Part shown: piece by piece, positions 4,662 to 5,649 of the stretch | Layout: each line of letters begins with the position of its first letter | Position numbering within the stretch: the stretch's first letter is position 1 | From: JBEKYH01 sp049511115 | GTDB taxonomy: Bacteria > Planctomycetota > Phycisphaerae > Tepidisphaerales > Tepidisphaeraceae | Length of the DNA: 5,649 nt | Direction of reading: 5' to 3' | Assembly (NCBI GenBank): GCA_049511115.1 | Contig: JBEKYH010000351.1 | Span: 1 to 5,649, forward strand | Notes under the pieces: generated by a model | Seen by the model: only the letters and a program-made list of their open reading frames with translations | What the model was told of the DNA's origin: nothing | Databases searched by the model: none | Program-made: the position numbers and the translations under genes

Positions 4662-5649
4662 TCAATGGCTCGCCGGAGCCGTCAAGGAAGGGGATCGCGC
4701 GCCGGCGGCGGGCGCGAGTGAACGCAGGTGAATGGCCACCAGGGTCAGGTCATCGTCCAGTTCCTGCTCGCCGCGAAATTGGCCGACCGATGCGGCAACC
4801 GCGCCGATCATTTGTTCGGCGCTCTGTGCATGGCCCGTGAGCGCCTGCATCAAACGCACGACGCCATATCGCTCGCCGGTCGGCCCGCGCGAATCAGGCA
4901 CGCCATCGGTATACAGCAGCAAGCTGGCAGCATCCGGCAGAGGAACGCGCCGCGTCGGATAGACGACATTCTTCTCCACGCCCAGGACCAGCTCTCCCTC
5001 GACATCGAGCTTGCTGACCTTGCCGTTGACCGCGATCAGCGGCGCGGGGTGGCCCGCGCTGGCGATTTCCAGAATTCCCTTTTCAAAATCAAGCGTCAGC
5101 ACCAGCATGGTCACAAACTGCCCGTGAAACATCTGCGAGGTAAGCTGGCGATTCACCTCCGACAGCGCCGGCCCCGGTTCAGGCGTGCGGGCCATGGTGT
5201 TGCGCACCAGAAGCTGCGTGGTGGCCATGAGAAAAGCGGCCGCCATTCCGTGGCCGGTCACATCGCCGATGACCACGACGTACCGCCCGTCCGGCAAATC
5301 GAACCAGTTGTAAAAATCGCCGCTGATGTGACTGGCCGGCTGATTAATCGCCGCGATATCCAACTGCCGCGGCGCCGACGCCGCATCCGGCAGCCATTGC
5401 TCCTGGATTCGCCGCGCCTGCGTCAGCTCGCGGGTCAGCACCTGATGCCGCACGCGCTCGACGCGCGATTGCACGCGGATCATCTGCACCGCCGTAGAGA
5501 TCAGGATCGCCGCGATGGCCACCGCGACGCATCCGGCCCAGGCGACCGCCCGCTTAAAAAGAGTGTTGACCTGGGCATCAATGTTCGACAACGGGTCCGA
5601 CAGCATCAGCGTCCATTCCTCGTCGGCGACCTTCACGGGTGTGAGCGTT
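4662..5649 (-). CDS. Transmembrane SpoIIE/PP2C-family serine phosphatase, C-terminal part
   Basis: The reading frame is open to the right edge, so the N-terminus is missing. Counting the GTG at 5636 as residue 1, a stretch reading EEWTLMLSDPLSNIDAQV (6-23) looks like the end of a Cache-type extracytoplasmic sensor. A membrane helix follows (about 30-50), then a charged, probably coiled-coil linker with QARRIQEQWLP (73-83), and a complete SpoIIE/RsbU-type phosphatase domain (about 90-305). Its motifs are SGDFYNWF (D107), GDVTGHGMAAA (D125), ASAGHPAP, LLYTDGVPDS (D244) and DDDLTLVAI (D295/D296); these Asp residues are the expected Mn/Mg ligands. No HAMP domain is seen between helix and catalytic domain. 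Family members dephosphorylate phosphoserine on STAS anti-anti-sigma proteins in partner-switching pathways. No kinase or STAS partner is in the window. The membrane protein gene follows after 10 bases. Confidence 0.95.
   Translation of the reverse strand, partial: TLTPVKVADEEWTLMLSDPLSNIDAQVNTLFKRAVAWAGCVAVAIAAILISTAVQMIRVQSRVERVRHQVLTRELTQARRIQEQWLPDAASAPRQLDIAAINQPASHISGDFYNWFDLPDGRYVVVIGDVTGHGMAAAFLMATTQLLVRNTMARTPEPGPALSEVNRQLTSQMFHGQFVTMLVLTLDFEKGILEIASAGHPAPLIAVNGKVSKLDVEGELVLGVEKNVVYPTRRVPLPDAASLLLYTDGVPDSRGPTGERYGVVRLMQALTGHAQSAEQMIGAVAASVGQFRGEQELDDDLTLVAIHLRSLAPAAGARSPSLTAPASH

Overview
The window is GC-rich bacterial DNA, dense with genes and without phage, transposase, CRISPR or RNA genes. 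It holds six protein-coding genes, two of them cut by the window edges. The gene content (an exported YncE-like propeller with a Gly-rich loop, an exported chlorophyllase/PET-hydrolase-like alpha/beta hydrolase, and a membrane-anchored SpoIIE-type phosphatase) and the repeat-laden intergenic DNA would fit a Planctomycetota or Acidobacteriota genome. That assignment is weak inference; nothing here is a taxonomic marker.

Layout. 1-93 (minus): the first 31 codons of a VOC/glyoxalase-fold gene. 178-1209 (minus): a secreted alpha/beta hydrolase. 1210-1524: a divergent intergenic region with a 10-bp direct repeat at the hydrolase start, a 14-bp-arm inverted repeat, a CCCTAACCC-type repeat with a small hairpin, and an AT-rich promoter-like stretch. 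1525-2688 (plus): a secreted YncE/YVTN beta-propeller protein with a strong ribosome binding site, closed by a clear intrinsic terminator at 2720-2760. 2812-2906: a large imperfect palindrome built from GGACTGA heptamers around a perfect 11-bp hairpin, in the gap between convergent genes. 2915-3946 (minus): an aldo/keto reductase with its own ribosome binding site and probable promoter. 4046-4651 (minus): a single-pass membrane protein of unknown function. 4662-5649 (minus): the C-terminal part of a transmembrane PP2C/SpoIIE-family serine phosphatase whose sensor domain lies beyond the right edge.

How the genes relate. The phosphatase and the small membrane protein are 10 bases apart on the same strand and are very probably co-transcribed. 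They are the most interesting pair: a likely signal receiver that ends in a phosphatase, plus an unrecognised anchored periplasmic or extracellular domain. The aldo/keto reductase seems to be a separate unit, since a TTGACT-17-TAAGAA promoter candidate lies just before it. The hydrolase and propeller genes are divergent and could share regulation through the 315-base region between them. No obviously complete new system is visible. The repeat elements and the phosphatase/membrane-protein pair are the places that deserve a second look.
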